From Betaproteobacteria bacterium (GTDB lineage Bacteria; Pseudomonadota; Gammaproteobacteria; Burkholderiales; Usitatibacteraceae), in contig JADKJR010000040.1 in assembly GCA_016720925.1 (NCBI GenBank), positions 1-15,894 on the forward strand: a stretch of 15,894 nt of DNA, read 5' to 3'. The notes under the pieces are model-generated. The model worked only from the letters and a program-made list of their open reading frames with translations. It did not search any database and was not told the origin of the DNA. The translations under genes were made by a program, and so were the position numbers. Positions 1 to 8,067 of the stretch are shown in pieces. Position 1 is the stretch's first letter. Every line of letters begins with the position of its first letter.

Positions 1-47
1 AATATATCGATATCGATCTCGACAAACAAAAGGCGATCCGCAAGTGA
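1..47 (+). CDS. C-terminal tail of an ABC solute-binding protein (family 5), cut by the window edge
   Basis: Reading from base 3 gives YIDIDLDKQKAIRK and then TGA at 45-47. This matches the last residues of the two solute-binding proteins that follow (RYLDIDVAAQKAGMN and WLYLDIDESKRVGVE), so a third tandem paralogue ends here. Its TGA overlaps the GTG start of the next gene (GTGA, 44-47), the usual sign of translational coupling within an operon. Only 14 codons are visible, so family membership rests on the YhDID tail motif plus position. The rest of the gene lies left of the window. Confidence 0.75.
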   Translation, partial: YIDIDLDKQKAIRK

Positions 48-1832
48 CGTTCTGTAAATGCGCCTTGCTGCTACTGGCCCTGCTCGTGGGAATTTCCCAC
101 GAGGCGCATCCGGCCGTGCCGAAAACCATACGCTTTGCATTCCTGGTCGCCGAGACGACGTTCGATCCGGTGACGGTATCGGATCTGTATTCGAACACCA
201 TCAACGAAGCGATCTTCGATCCGCTGCTGACGTACGATTTTCTTGCTCGTCCGGTGAAGCTGGTGCCGAATACGGCCGCGGCACTTCCGGAGATCACCGA
301 CGAAGGCAAGATATACACGTTCAAAATAAAGCCCGGCATCTATTTTGCCGACGATGCCGCATTCGGCGGAACGAAGCGCGAACTGACTGCGCATGATTAC
401 GCGTACACGCTGAAACGGTTGTTTGATCCGAAGAATCGCTCGCCGTGGCTTTGGTATGTCGAAGGCAAGATCATCGGTGGCGATGAGGCCGCTGCCGCTG
501 CGAAAAAAAGCGGCAAGTTCGATTACGACCAGCCGATTGCGGGCATCGAGACGCCAGACAAATACACGCTGCGTTTGCGCCTGAAGGATACCGATTACAA
601 CTTCATCTATATTTTTGCCACGCCACAATCGGCGGCAATGGCGCGCGAAGTTGTCGAGAAATATCTTCCCGATGCAGGAAGCCATCCCGTGGGCACCGGC
701 CCGTTCCGCATTGCCGAATGGAAGCGCTCTCACAAGATCGTGCTGGAAGCGAACCCCGGTTTTCGCGAGGTGTTTTATCGGGCGGAACCCGGAGCCGACA
801 CCATCATGCAGGCGGCCCATGCACGCATGAACGGCAAGAAACTGCCGCAGGTGCAGCGCATCGAAGTCACCATTGTCGAGGAATCGCAACCGCGCTGGCT
901 GGCGTTTCTGAATGGCGAGACCGACTACGCCAATGCGCCGGTCGAGTTCGCTGGCAGCGCATTTCCGGGCGGGAAATTGGCGCCGAATCTCGCCAAACAG
1001 GGAATCAGGGCCAGCGGCATGTCGAGCCCGATCTCGTGTACACGTACTTCAATCTCGATCACCCGGTGGTCGGTGGCGTCACGCCCGAAAAGATCGCGCT
1101 GCGCCGTGCGATTGCGCTGGCATACAACTATCACGAGGACATCAACATCATTCGCAATGGCGGCGCGATCAAGGCGGAGTCGCCGGTGCCGCCTGGCGTG
1201 CAGGGCTATGATCCGGCGTTCAAGACTGCGCAAAGTGACCTACGACCCGCCGCGTGCGCGCATTGCTCGATATGTACGGCTACATCGATCGGGATGGCGA
1301 TGGCTATCGCGAAACACCGGATGGCAAGCCGCTAGTCGTTGAGCTTGCGTCCGAGCCGGATTCCACCTCCAAACAGTTTCAGGAACTCTGGAAAAAAAAT
1401 CTCGACGCCATCGGTATCCGGCTGACCTTTAATATTGCCAAATGGCCGGACCTCAACAAACAGGCCAAGGCAGGAAAACTGCAAATGTGGCAGTTGTCCT
1501 GGGGCGCGGATTATCCCGATGCCGAGAACTTCCTGCAGAACCTGTATGGACCAAATACCGTGAGCGGCGCCAACTACGCGCATTTCAGGAATGCGCAGTT
1601 CGATGCGCTGTATGAGCAGGCAAAGAAGATGCCGTCCTCACCTGAGCGTACGGCGATTTACAACGAAATGAACAAACTGGTGGCGGTCTATACCCCATGG
1701 ATTCCCCAGACCCATCGCCTGCGCAGCGAAGTGTCGCAGCCGTGGCTGGTGGGCTATTTCCGGCATCCCATTATCAACGCGCCGTGGCTGTATCTGGATA
1801 TCGATGAATCGAAGCGGGTGGGTGTCGAATGA
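44..1832 (+). pseudogene. Peptide/nickel-type ABC solute-binding protein (SBP family 5), frame broken in three places
   Basis: This is a periplasmic binding protein that would deliver a peptide or similar ligand to the permeases downstream. It starts at GTG 44, overlapping the previous stop. The N-terminus is an export signal (hydrophobic LLLLALLVG, likely cleavage after AHPA near residue 24). The family 5 core is clear: TFDPVTVSDLYSN, ARPVKLVP, IYFADDAAFGG and HPVGTGPFRIAEW. The frame then changes near 1018, near 1230 and near 1256; joining the three frames restores an uninterrupted match to the next paralogue (VYTYFNLDHPVVGG, then TYDPPRA, then ALLDMYGYIDRDGDGYRET) down to TGA at 1832. The reconstructed protein is about 595 aa, normal for the family. 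The first break looks like a lost base, the other two like extra bases. Either a recent pseudogene or sequence error; the well-kept protein on both sides of each break favours error or very recent damage. Confidence 0.85.
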
Positions 1833-1861
1833 GGGGCTGAATTGTGCCCGCTCGCGACGAG

Positions 1862-1931
1862 AACACAAGCACTGGCGCGGCCTTCTGGCGCATTATTGAG
1901 TAAGGCCAAGCGCCGCGCCAGTGCTTGTGTT
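1862..1931 (+). terminator. Intrinsic terminator between the two binding-protein genes
   Basis: A perfect 20-bp inverted repeat (arms 1862-1881 and 1912-1931, beginning AACACAAGCACTGG on the left) encloses a 30-nt loop and is followed by a T-rich stretch (TTTTACTTTTT, about 1930-1940). It lies 30 bp after the stop of the broken binding-protein gene and 85 bp before the next start. It should end or attenuate transcription from upstream, making the next gene either partly uncoupled or served by its own promoter. Confidence 0.8.
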
Positions 1932-2016
1932 TTACTTTTTCTCCGCATCCAACAGCTTGCGTAAACAGCCGTCAAATGCGTCTGTACGCGCATCCTCTTT
2001 CCAGGAATGTCGCGTG

Positions 2017-3840
2017 ATGGCGAGCCGGGCGAATCGAGCCATTGCGCATGCGATCACGCTATTGCTGGTGGCATTTCTCACGGTCGGCACAAGTGCGGAC
2101 GCAACCGAAAAGAAAACGCTGCGCTACGCTTTCCGCACCGCCGAAACCGGCTTCGACCCGATGAAGGTCTATGACCGCTATTCGGTCGGTATCCTCGAGA
2201 ACATATTCGACACACTGCTGACCTACGACTGGCTGGCGCGTCCGGTGAAACTGGTGCCGCTGGTGGTGGAAGCGGTGCCGGAAGCCGAGGAAAATGGCAC
2301 GCGCTACACATTCCGGCTGAAGCGCGGCATTTACTTCGCCGACGATGCGGCATTCAACGGCAACCGCCGCGAACTGATCGCGAAAGATGTCGAATATGCG
2401 ATACGCCGCTTTCGCGATCCCGCGAACCGCTCGCCGTACGAGTGGCTATTCGAAAACAAAATCCTCGGGCTCGATGAACTGGCCGAGAAGGCCAAGAAGA
2501 CCGGCAGCCTCGACTACGAAACACCGATCGAGGGAATCAGGATTCTTGACCGGTACACCATCCAGTTCCGGCTCAAGTCCGCGGACTACAGTTTCCTGTA
2601 CATCATGGCGATGCCGAATGTGGTGCCGGTCGCGCGGGAAGTCATCGAGAAGTACAAGGATGACACGATGGCGCATCCAGTCGGCACCGGGCCCTATATG
2701 CTCACCGAGTGGACGCGCCGCTCGAAAATCGTCCTTGAGCGCAACCCCGGCTATCGCGGCCACACCCTGTCGACGGAATTCGCCGACCCCAATGATCCCT
2801 GGGATCGAGAGGCCATCAAGGCGCTCGCCGGGAAAACGCTCCCGCTCATCGACCGGGTGGAGATTTATCCGATCGAGCAGGAGCAGCCGCGCTACCTGGC
2901 GTTCGTCAATCTGGAACACGATCTGCTGGAAGAAACGCCATTCGAATACATCGAGCAGATCCTGCCCAACGGCAAGCTCGCGCCGAACATGGTCAAACGC
3001 AACGCCAGTGTATTTCGCGAAGAGCAACTGGAAATCACCTACGACCTGTTCAACATGAACGATCCGTTGATCGGCGGATTTGCGCCGGAGAAAATTGCCT
3101 TGCGGCGGGCGTTGGTGCTGGCCCATGACCGCACCCAGGAAATCGACATCGTTCGCCGCCGTCAGGCGATTCCCGCCCAGTCGGTGATTCCACCCGGCGT
3201 CGTGGGCTTCGATCCCGGTTTCAAGTCCGGCAATTTCCTTGACTACAATCTTCCCAAAGCCAAAGCGCTGCTCGACATGTACGGATACATCGACCGCGAC
3301 GGCGATGGCATCCGCGAAACGCCCGAGGGCAAGCCGCTGATCATCACGTACAAATACAACTCCGGCTCGCAGGATCAGCGGCAGCTCGCCGAATTGTGGG
3401 CAAAGTGCATGGCGGATATCGGCGTCAAGATCGAGACCGCTGAAGCGCAGTTCGCTGACTTGCTGAAAGACAAGCGCGTGGGCAAGTTCCAGATGGCGAG
3501 CTCGGCATGGATTGCTGATTATCCCGACGCGCAGAATTTCCTGCAGTTGTTCTACGGCCCCAACATCGACCAGTCGAATGACGCGCGCTTCAAGCTCCCG
3601 GAGTACGACCGCCTGTACGACAAGGCCATGACGCTGCCCGATAGTCCGGCACGAAATCAGCTATACCGTGAAATGTCCCGCGTGCTGCTAAGCTACGCAC
3701 CGAGCCGCTTCGGCGTGCACCGGATTTTCAATCACTTCCTGTACCCATGGGTGAAGGGCTACAAGAAGCACCCGATCCTGTTCACCAGTTTGAGGTATCT
3801 CGATATTGATGTCGCGGCACAGAAGGCGGGAATGAATTAG
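2017..3840 (+). CDS. Peptide/nickel-type ABC solute-binding protein (SBP family 5), intact
   Basis: This 607-aa periplasmic binding protein captures the substrate for the ABC importer encoded downstream. ATG 2017 is chosen because a basic n-region plus hydrophobic core (AITLLLVAFLTVG) and a cleavage site after SADA (residue 29) follow directly, and AGGA at 2003-2006 is well placed; GTG 2014 is an alternative. An in-frame GTG at 1921 lies inside the terminator stem and would bury the signal. Family 5 landmarks: ENIFDTLLTYDWLARPVKLV (61-80), HPVGTGPY (220-227) and ADYPDAQNFLQ (500-510). Residues 427-435 (DRDGDGIRE) resemble a calcium-binding EF-hand loop and are shared with the neighbouring paralogue. 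The tail YLDID is common to all three tandem paralogues. The ligand cannot be named; oligopeptide is the family default. Confidence 0.93.
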   Translation: MASRANRAIAHAITLLLVAFLTVGTSADATEKKTLRYAFRTAETGFDPMKVYDRYSVGILENIFDTLLTYDWLARPVKLVPLVVEAVPEAEENGTRYTFRLKRGIYFADDAAFNGNRRELIAKDVEYAIRRFRDPANRSPYEWLFENKILGLDELAEKAKKTGSLDYETPIEGIRILDRYTIQFRLKSADYSFLYIMAMPNVVPVAREVIEKYKDDTMAHPVGTGPYMLTEWTRRSKIVLERNPGYRGHTLSTEFADPNDPWDREAIKALAGKTLPLIDRVEIYPIEQEQPRYLAFVNLEHDLLEETPFEYIEQILPNGKLAPNMVKRNASVFREEQLEITYDLFNMNDPLIGGFAPEKIALRRALVLAHDRTQEIDIVRRRQAIPAQSVIPPGVVGFDPGFKSGNFLDYNLPKAKALLDMYGYIDRDGDGIRETPEGKPLIITYKYNSGSQDQRQLAELWAKCMADIGVKIETAEAQFADLLKDKRVGKFQMASSAWIADYPDAQNFLQLFYGPNIDQSNDARFKLPEYDRLYDKAMTLPDSPARNQLYREMSRVLLSYAPSRFGVHRIFNHFLYPWVKGYKKHPILFTSLRYLDIDVAAQKAGMN

Positions 3841-3854
3841 TTATATAGGATGCC

Positions 3855-3880
3855 GTCATCCCCGCGAAGGCGGGGATCCA
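3855..3880. repeat. dRS3-like dispersed palindromic repeat
   Basis: The sequence GTCATCCCCGCGAAGG followed by CGGGGATCCA contains an 8-bp perfect stem (ATCCCCGC 3858-3865, GCGGGGAT 3870-3877) with a GAAG loop. It resembles the short intergenic repeats of the ATTCCC-N8-GGGAAT type (dRS3 in Neisseria and similar elements in other proteobacteria). It sits 15 bp after the binding-protein stop in the 158-bp gap before the permease. It may also protect or partly terminate the transcript, which would raise binding-protein mRNA over permease mRNA. No clear promoter is seen in the rest of this gap. Confidence 0.65.
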
Positions 3881-3998
3881 AGTCTGCAATATATCCACGA
3901 AACCTGGACCGTCGGCTCGGCGGGCACCGGGAAAAAGTGGCTCTGGTTCAATATGCTTGGTTGGCGGAACAATGCGTTTTCAAAAATAGGGAGGCCGA

Positions 3999-5012
3999 AT
4001 GTTAGCCTATGTAATAAGACGAATATGGCAAATGATCCCCACGCTCGCGGGTGTCGTGTTGCTGATTTTTTTCCTGTTCAATGCGGTCGGTGGCGACCCG
4101 GCGCTGGTACTGGCCGGCAAGATCACGAACCAGGAACAGATCGAAAACATTCGCAAGCAATTGGGGGTGGATCAGCCATATCCGGTGCAGTTGGGCTATT
4201 TCGGCTTTGAAATCGCGACCGGTTTCACCTGTACCTACAAGAGCTTTACCGACCCGGATCGGGCCAAGGCAAAAGGCGAGGGCAAGGCCGCTGAGTGCCA
4301 GTCAGTGCGTTCGTGGGCAACGAATGAAGAGGTTCCCAAGATCCTCATTACACGCATCGTACCGACACTGACCATCATGGTTCCCGTGTTACTGCTCGAA
4401 ACGATCATTGGCGTGCTATTGGCGATTGGCGTTGCCTATGTGCGCGGCACACTGACCGATCGCATGATCATGATGGTCTGCACGGTCGCGATGTCAATTT
4501 CCTTCCTGGTCTACATCATCGTTGCCCAGTACTACTTCGGGTTCAAGTGGGGCATATTTCCGGTACAGGGATGGACCGATAATTTCTGGAAGAACCTCAC
4601 CACCTACGCGCCGCTGCCGATAATGCTGGCGGTATTCGTCGGCTTGGCCCCGGCGCTACGCTTGTATCGCAGTTTCTTTCTCGACGAGATCAACCACGAC
4701 TACGTGCGCACCGCGCGCGCGAAGGGTCTCTCGGAGAAAACCGTGATGTTGAAGCACGTGCTGCGCAACGCCATGATTCCCATCCTCACCAACATCGGCA
4801 TCGCGCTGCCGGGCATCTTTGTCGGCTCGTTCCTGCTGGAGACATTCTTTTCCATTCCCGGCCTTGGGCGCGAAATCCTGGTGGCGGTGAATCGCTCCGA
4901 CTTTCCGGTGATCAAGGCGGCGACGGTTTATCTCGCGATGGTCACGATGATCATCAATCTCGGTGTCGACGTGATGTATAAAGCCGTCGATCCGCGCGTT
5001 TCGTTTAAATGA
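3999..5012 (+). CDS. ABC transporter permease, DppB/YejB type
   Basis: This 337-aa inner-membrane permease would form one half of the translocation pore. The start ATG 3999 follows a strong ribosome site (AGGGAGG, 3988-3994). The first membrane helix is at residues 10-30, then a long periplasmic segment (about 31-115), then helices near 118-145, 155-178, 203-222, 258-280 and 305-325: the six-helix plan of the family. The cytoplasmic coupling (EAA) loop lies at 235-262 (YVRTARAKGLSEKTVMLKHV), the surface that docks the ATPase. The tail DPRVSFK is typical. Two cysteines in the periplasmic insert (C78 and C100) could form a disulfide. It is 10 bp from the next permease gene and clearly in the same operon. 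Confidence 0.95.
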   Translation: MLAYVIRRIWQMIPTLAGVVLLIFFLFNAVGGDPALVLAGKITNQEQIENIRKQLGVDQPYPVQLGYFGFEIATGFTCTYKSFTDPDRAKAKGEGKAAECQSVRSWATNEEVPKILITRIVPTLTIMVPVLLLETIIGVLLAIGVAYVRGTLTDRMIMMVCTVAMSISFLVYIIVAQYYFGFKWGIFPVQGWTDNFWKNLTTYAPLPIMLAVFVGLAPALRLYRSFFLDEINHDYVRTARAKGLSEKTVMLKHVLRNAMIPILTNIGIALPGIFVGSFLLETFFSIPGLGREILVAVNRSDFPVIKAATVYLAMVTMIINLGVDVMYKAVDPRVSFK

Positions 5013-5022
5013 GGAGCGAACA

Positions 5023-6081
5023 ATGAGTGCCGTTCTCACCGAAAAACCCATTGTTGCCCCGCTGCATCAGGCATCCCCCGGACTGTGGACGCTGGCCTGG
5101 CGGCGCCTGAAACGAGACAAGGTCGGCATGGTGTCGCTGGTCATCGTGATCGCGTTCATCCTGATGATGATCGGTTCGTTCACCGGAATCATCGCCAAGA
5201 ACTGGTCGAAGGAAGTTGGCGTTTCCTACGCCAATCCGGCGTTCCTGGCCGGTGCGGAGAATCTGGAGGCCACCAAGGCTGAGGTCAAGGACGGCGCGGC
5301 AAAAATACCGTACGTCGATCTGTCGGACATTGATCCGCTGGCGCCGCGTTACAAGGAATGGGAAGAGCGCACCGCCAAAATCAAGGTCACGGAAACGCCG
5401 CGTTCCGACACGCTGATTTTCGGCGGCGACAAGTGGGGCCGCGATGTGTTGCAGAAGGCCGTCAAAGGCGCGGAAACGTCGATCTTCGTCGGCCTGGTCG
5501 CTGCATTGCTGGCCACCTTGATCGGCACGGTACTGGGCGCCATTTCCGGATACGCCGGGGGAAAGCTGGGTGACGTACTGGAGTGGTTCTACAACGTGTT
5601 CACGTCCATTCCCTACATCCTGCTGATCCTGGCCTTCGCGGCGGTATTCAAACGCGGGCTGGATACCATCATCTTCATCCTCGCCTTTACCGGCTGGACC
5701 GGCATCTACCGTCTGGTTCGCGCTGAGTACATCAAGCATTCTTCACGTGAATACGTGAAGGCCGCGCAAGCCATCGGCGCCTCGCACCGCAGGCGCATGT
5801 TCGTGCACATCCTGCCGAACGTCAGCCACGTTTGCCTGGTGCAACTCTCGCAGCACGTCGTGTCGTTCATCAAAGCCGAAGTCATCCTGTCGTTCCTTGG
5901 ACTCGGCGTGCCGGTCGATTCTGTTTCCTGGGGCACCATGCTCGCCGAAGCGCAATCCGAGCTGGTCATCGGCAAATGGTGGCAACTGGCGGCGGCGGGT
6001 ATTTCGATGGCGATATTGGTGACGGCGTTTTCGATGCTGACCGATTCGCTGCGCGATGCGCTGGATCCCAAGATTAAATGA
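5023..6081 (+). CDS. ABC transporter permease, DppC/YejE type
   Basis: This 352-aa partner permease starts at ATG 5023, preceded by GAGGAG. It has the OppC/DppC N-terminal segment (WRRLKRDKVGMVSLVIVIAF, residues 26-45, first helix), a large periplasmic insert rich in charged residues (about 60-130), and the landmark FGGDKWGRDVL (133-143) that marks the start of the permease domain. The EAA coupling loop is at 243-266 (EYVKAAQAIGASHRRRMFVH), followed by LSFLGLG (289-295) and SWGTML (302-307). It ends DALDPKIK. The stop overlaps the ATPase start by four bases (ATGA), indicating translational coupling. The periplasmic insert is longer than in E. coli DppC and is closer to YejE-like members. Confidence 0.95.
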   Translation: MSAVLTEKPIVAPLHQASPGLWTLAWRRLKRDKVGMVSLVIVIAFILMMIGSFTGIIAKNWSKEVGVSYANPAFLAGAENLEATKAEVKDGAAKIPYVDLSDIDPLAPRYKEWEERTAKIKVTETPRSDTLIFGGDKWGRDVLQKAVKGAETSIFVGLVAALLATLIGTVLGAISGYAGGKLGDVLEWFYNVFTSIPYILLILAFAAVFKRGLDTIIFILAFTGWTGIYRLVRAEYIKHSSREYVKAAQAIGASHRRRMFVHILPNVSHVCLVQLSQHVVSFIKAEVILSFLGLGVPVDSVSWGTMLAEAQSELVIGKWWQLAAAGISMAILVTAFSMLTDSLRDALDPKIK

Positions 6082-7796
6082 CCGAGATGACAAGCCAAAT
6101 GGAAAAACTACTCGAAGTCAAAAACCTCGGCGTCAAGTTCCGGCTCGATGGCGGCACCATTTTTGAAGCCGTGAAGGGCGTTTCATTCGATGTGCCAAAA
6201 AACTCGACCGTCGCGCTGGTCGGGGAGTCGGGCAGCGGCAAGTCGGTATCGGCGATGTCGATCATTCGCTTGTTGCCGCGCGAACAGGCAATTATTTCGC
6301 CTGGCAGCGAGGTGATGTTTGAGGGGCGCGACCTGCTCAAGGAATCCGACGCCGCGATGCGGGATATTCGCGGCGCACAAATCTCGGTGATTTTTCAGGA
6401 GCCGATGACCTCGCTCAATCCGGTGTTCACCGTCGGTGACCAGATCGCGGAAGTGCTGCGGTTGCACATGGGCATGAGCTACGGGCAGGCATGGAAGCGC
6501 GCCGAAGAGCTGATGAACGAGGTCGGCATTCCCCACCCGAACCTGCGCATGAAGTCGTTCCCTCATGAACTTTCCGGTGGACAGCAGCAGCGCGTGATGA
6601 TTGCGATGGCGATCGCCTGCGAGCCCAAACTGCTGATCGCCGATGAGCCGACCACGGCGCTGGACGTGACGATCCAGAAGCAGATCCTCGACCTGATCGC
6701 CAAGCTGCAGGCAAAGCACCATATGTCGGTGCTGTTTATCACCCACGATCTGGCGGTGGTCGGCGAAATTGCCAATCATGTAGTGGTGATGCAAAACGGG
6801 GAAATCCAGGAGAAGGGCACTGTCAAGCAAATATTCGAAAAGCCCGCGCACCCGTATACCAAGGCATTGCTGTCGTGCCGCCCAAGCGTGGACAAGCGGC
6901 CCATGCGCTTGCCGGTGATCGATGACTTCATGAATGCGGCCGGATTGCAGCCGGAACATTTGGCCCAGCGCAAACGCGGCTACGCGGATGGCGACCAGAT
7001 CGTGCTGGAAGTCCGGAATCTTTCCAAACATTTTTCGCTGAAGGAAGGCTTCTTCAAGAAACGCGATGTGCCGGCCGTGAAAGACGCAACCTTCAAGCTG
7101 GCGCGCGGCAAGACGCTCGGCCTCGTCGGTGAATCCGGTTCCGGCAAGACGACCGTGGGGCTCACGCTGATGCGGTTGCATGACGCCACCGGTGGCGAAG
7201 TACTGTTTGACGGAGTGGACCTGCTAAAGCTCTCCGAAAAAGATTTCATGAAGTACAAGCGCCGCATCCAGATCGTGTTCCAGAACCCTTATGCCTCGCT
7301 GAACCCGCGCTTCACGGTCGGGCAGATCCTGATGGAGCCGATGGTGATTCACCAAATCGGCAAGGACGAGCAGGAACGCGTGCAGATGGCGATGGCCTTG
7401 CTGAAGCGCGTCGGCATGCCCGAGGTTTCGTTCTACAAATATCCGCACGAGTTTTCCGGCGGCCAGCGCCAGCGTATTGCGATCGCGCGCTGCTTGACCA
7501 TGAAGCCCGATGTGCTGATCTGTGATGAATCCGTTTCCGCGCTTGACGTGTCGGTGCAGGCGCAGGTACTCAATTTGCTGCAGGACCTGCAGGACGAATA
7601 CCAGATGAGCTACATCTTCATCTCGCACGATCTTGCGGTGGTGAAATACATCTCCGACCAGGTGATGGTGATGTCGGATGGTGACGTGGTCGAAGTCGCC
7701 AACTCGGACGAGATCTATCTCAATCCGCAGCAGGAATACACCCGCAAACTGCTGGGCTCGATTCCGAAAGGCTGGCAGGAAACGGCGGCGGCGTAG
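6078..7796 (+). CDS. Fused ABC transporter ATPase with two nucleotide-binding domains (DppD-DppF fusion, YejF-like)
   Basis: This 572-aa cytoplasmic protein would power the importer by ATP hydrolysis. Domain 1 (about 10-270): Walker A GESGSGKS (49-56), Q-loop FQEPMTSLNP (106-115), signature LSGGQQQR (165-172), Walker B LLIADEP (185-191), switch histidine H223, then the oligopeptide-type tail HPYTKALL (258-265). Domain 2 (about 308-565): Walker A GESGSGKT (351-358), Q-loop FQNPYASLNP (401-410), signature FSGGQRQR (459-466), Walker B ending CDES (482-485), and H517. Both sites keep all catalytic residues, so both should be active. The start ATG 6078 overlaps the permease stop; ATG 6087 is a possible alternative. 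Fusion of both halves is as in YejF and GsiA, and no separate second ATPase is needed. Confidence 0.96.
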   Translation: MTEMTSQMEKLLEVKNLGVKFRLDGGTIFEAVKGVSFDVPKNSTVALVGESGSGKSVSAMSIIRLLPREQAIISPGSEVMFEGRDLLKESDAAMRDIRGAQISVIFQEPMTSLNPVFTVGDQIAEVLRLHMGMSYGQAWKRAEELMNEVGIPHPNLRMKSFPHELSGGQQQRVMIAMAIACEPKLLIADEPTTALDVTIQKQILDLIAKLQAKHHMSVLFITHDLAVVGEIANHVVVMQNGEIQEKGTVKQIFEKPAHPYTKALLSCRPSVDKRPMRLPVIDDFMNAAGLQPEHLAQRKRGYADGDQIVLEVRNLSKHFSLKEGFFKKRDVPAVKDATFKLARGKTLGLVGESGSGKTTVGLTLMRLHDATGGEVLFDGVDLLKLSEKDFMKYKRRIQIVFQNPYASLNPRFTVGQILMEPMVIHQIGKDEQERVQMAMALLKRVGMPEVSFYKYPHEFSGGQRQRIAIARCLTMKPDVLICDESVSALDVSVQAQVLNLLQDLQDEYQMSYIFISHDLAVVKYISDQVMVMSDGDVVEVANSDEIYLNPQQEYTRKLLGSIPKGWQETAAA

Positions 7797-7812
7797 CCCG
7801 CGTAACATGACA

Positions 7813-7878
7813 AAAGTCAAGCATTGGTGAGGTGCGCAAGGCGAAAACTATTGAAACGCCGCACCAGTGCTAGACTTT
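7813..7878 (+). terminator. Long imperfect hairpin after the transporter operon, probable terminator
   Basis: Arms AAAGTC-A-AGCA-TT-GGTG (7813-7829) and CACC-AG-TGCT-A-GACTTT (7862-7878) pair with two internal mismatches, and an inner GGCG/CGCC stem (7840-7843 with 7857-7860) extends the structure. It begins 16 bp after the ATPase stop. The T-run afterwards is poor (CTATTTCTGTTT), so termination efficiency is uncertain. Confidence 0.5.
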
Positions 7879-7908
7879 CACCAAGGCTATTTCTGTTTCC
7901 CCGAATAT

Positions 7909-7954
7909 AAAAAAAAGGTCACCGTGATTTGTTTTGAAGGTAAATCACGGTGAC
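7909..7954 (-). terminator. Intrinsic terminator of the leftward propeller/PKD gene
   Basis: A perfect 13-bp stem (GTCACCGTGATTT at 7918-7930 with AAATCACGGTGAC at 7942-7954) and an 11-nt loop is followed on the - strand by a run of eight T (7909-7916). It lies 114 bp past the stop of the leftward gene and closes the converging transcription units. On the + strand the following bases are only moderately T-rich, so bidirectional action is possible but weaker. Confidence 0.85.
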
Positions 7955-8067
7955 TTCATTCCTTCCGGCTTCCAGTTGATTTCCTCCAGGAGGTCTGGCG
8001 TTCGCATCACCTCTTGGCGAATTTTGCCCGGACTACGTCGGCGTCTTGTTCGGCGCGAAGCGGGGAG

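Noticed and set aside
71..889. Open frame (272 codons) on the - strand across the broken binding protein
   Set aside because: Antisense to sequence with a clear family 5 match; no independent coding evidence.
1921..2016. Earlier GTG start for the intact binding protein
   Set aside because: It lies inside the terminator stem and would put about 32 residues before a signal peptide that starts properly at ATG 2017.
2446..3126. Open frame (226 codons) on the - strand across the intact binding protein
   Set aside because: Antisense shadow of a clear family 5 binding protein; no ribosome site or domain.
3855..3880. The short palindrome as a CRISPR repeat
   Set aside because: Only one copy is present and no spacer-repeat periodicity is seen; it fits a dispersed intergenic repeat.
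6183..7181. Long open frame (332 codons) on the - strand across the ATPase gene
   Set aside because: It is antisense to a gene with complete ABC ATPase motifs; composition is His/Arg/Gln-rich as expected from GC-biased antisense frames, and it has no family motif.
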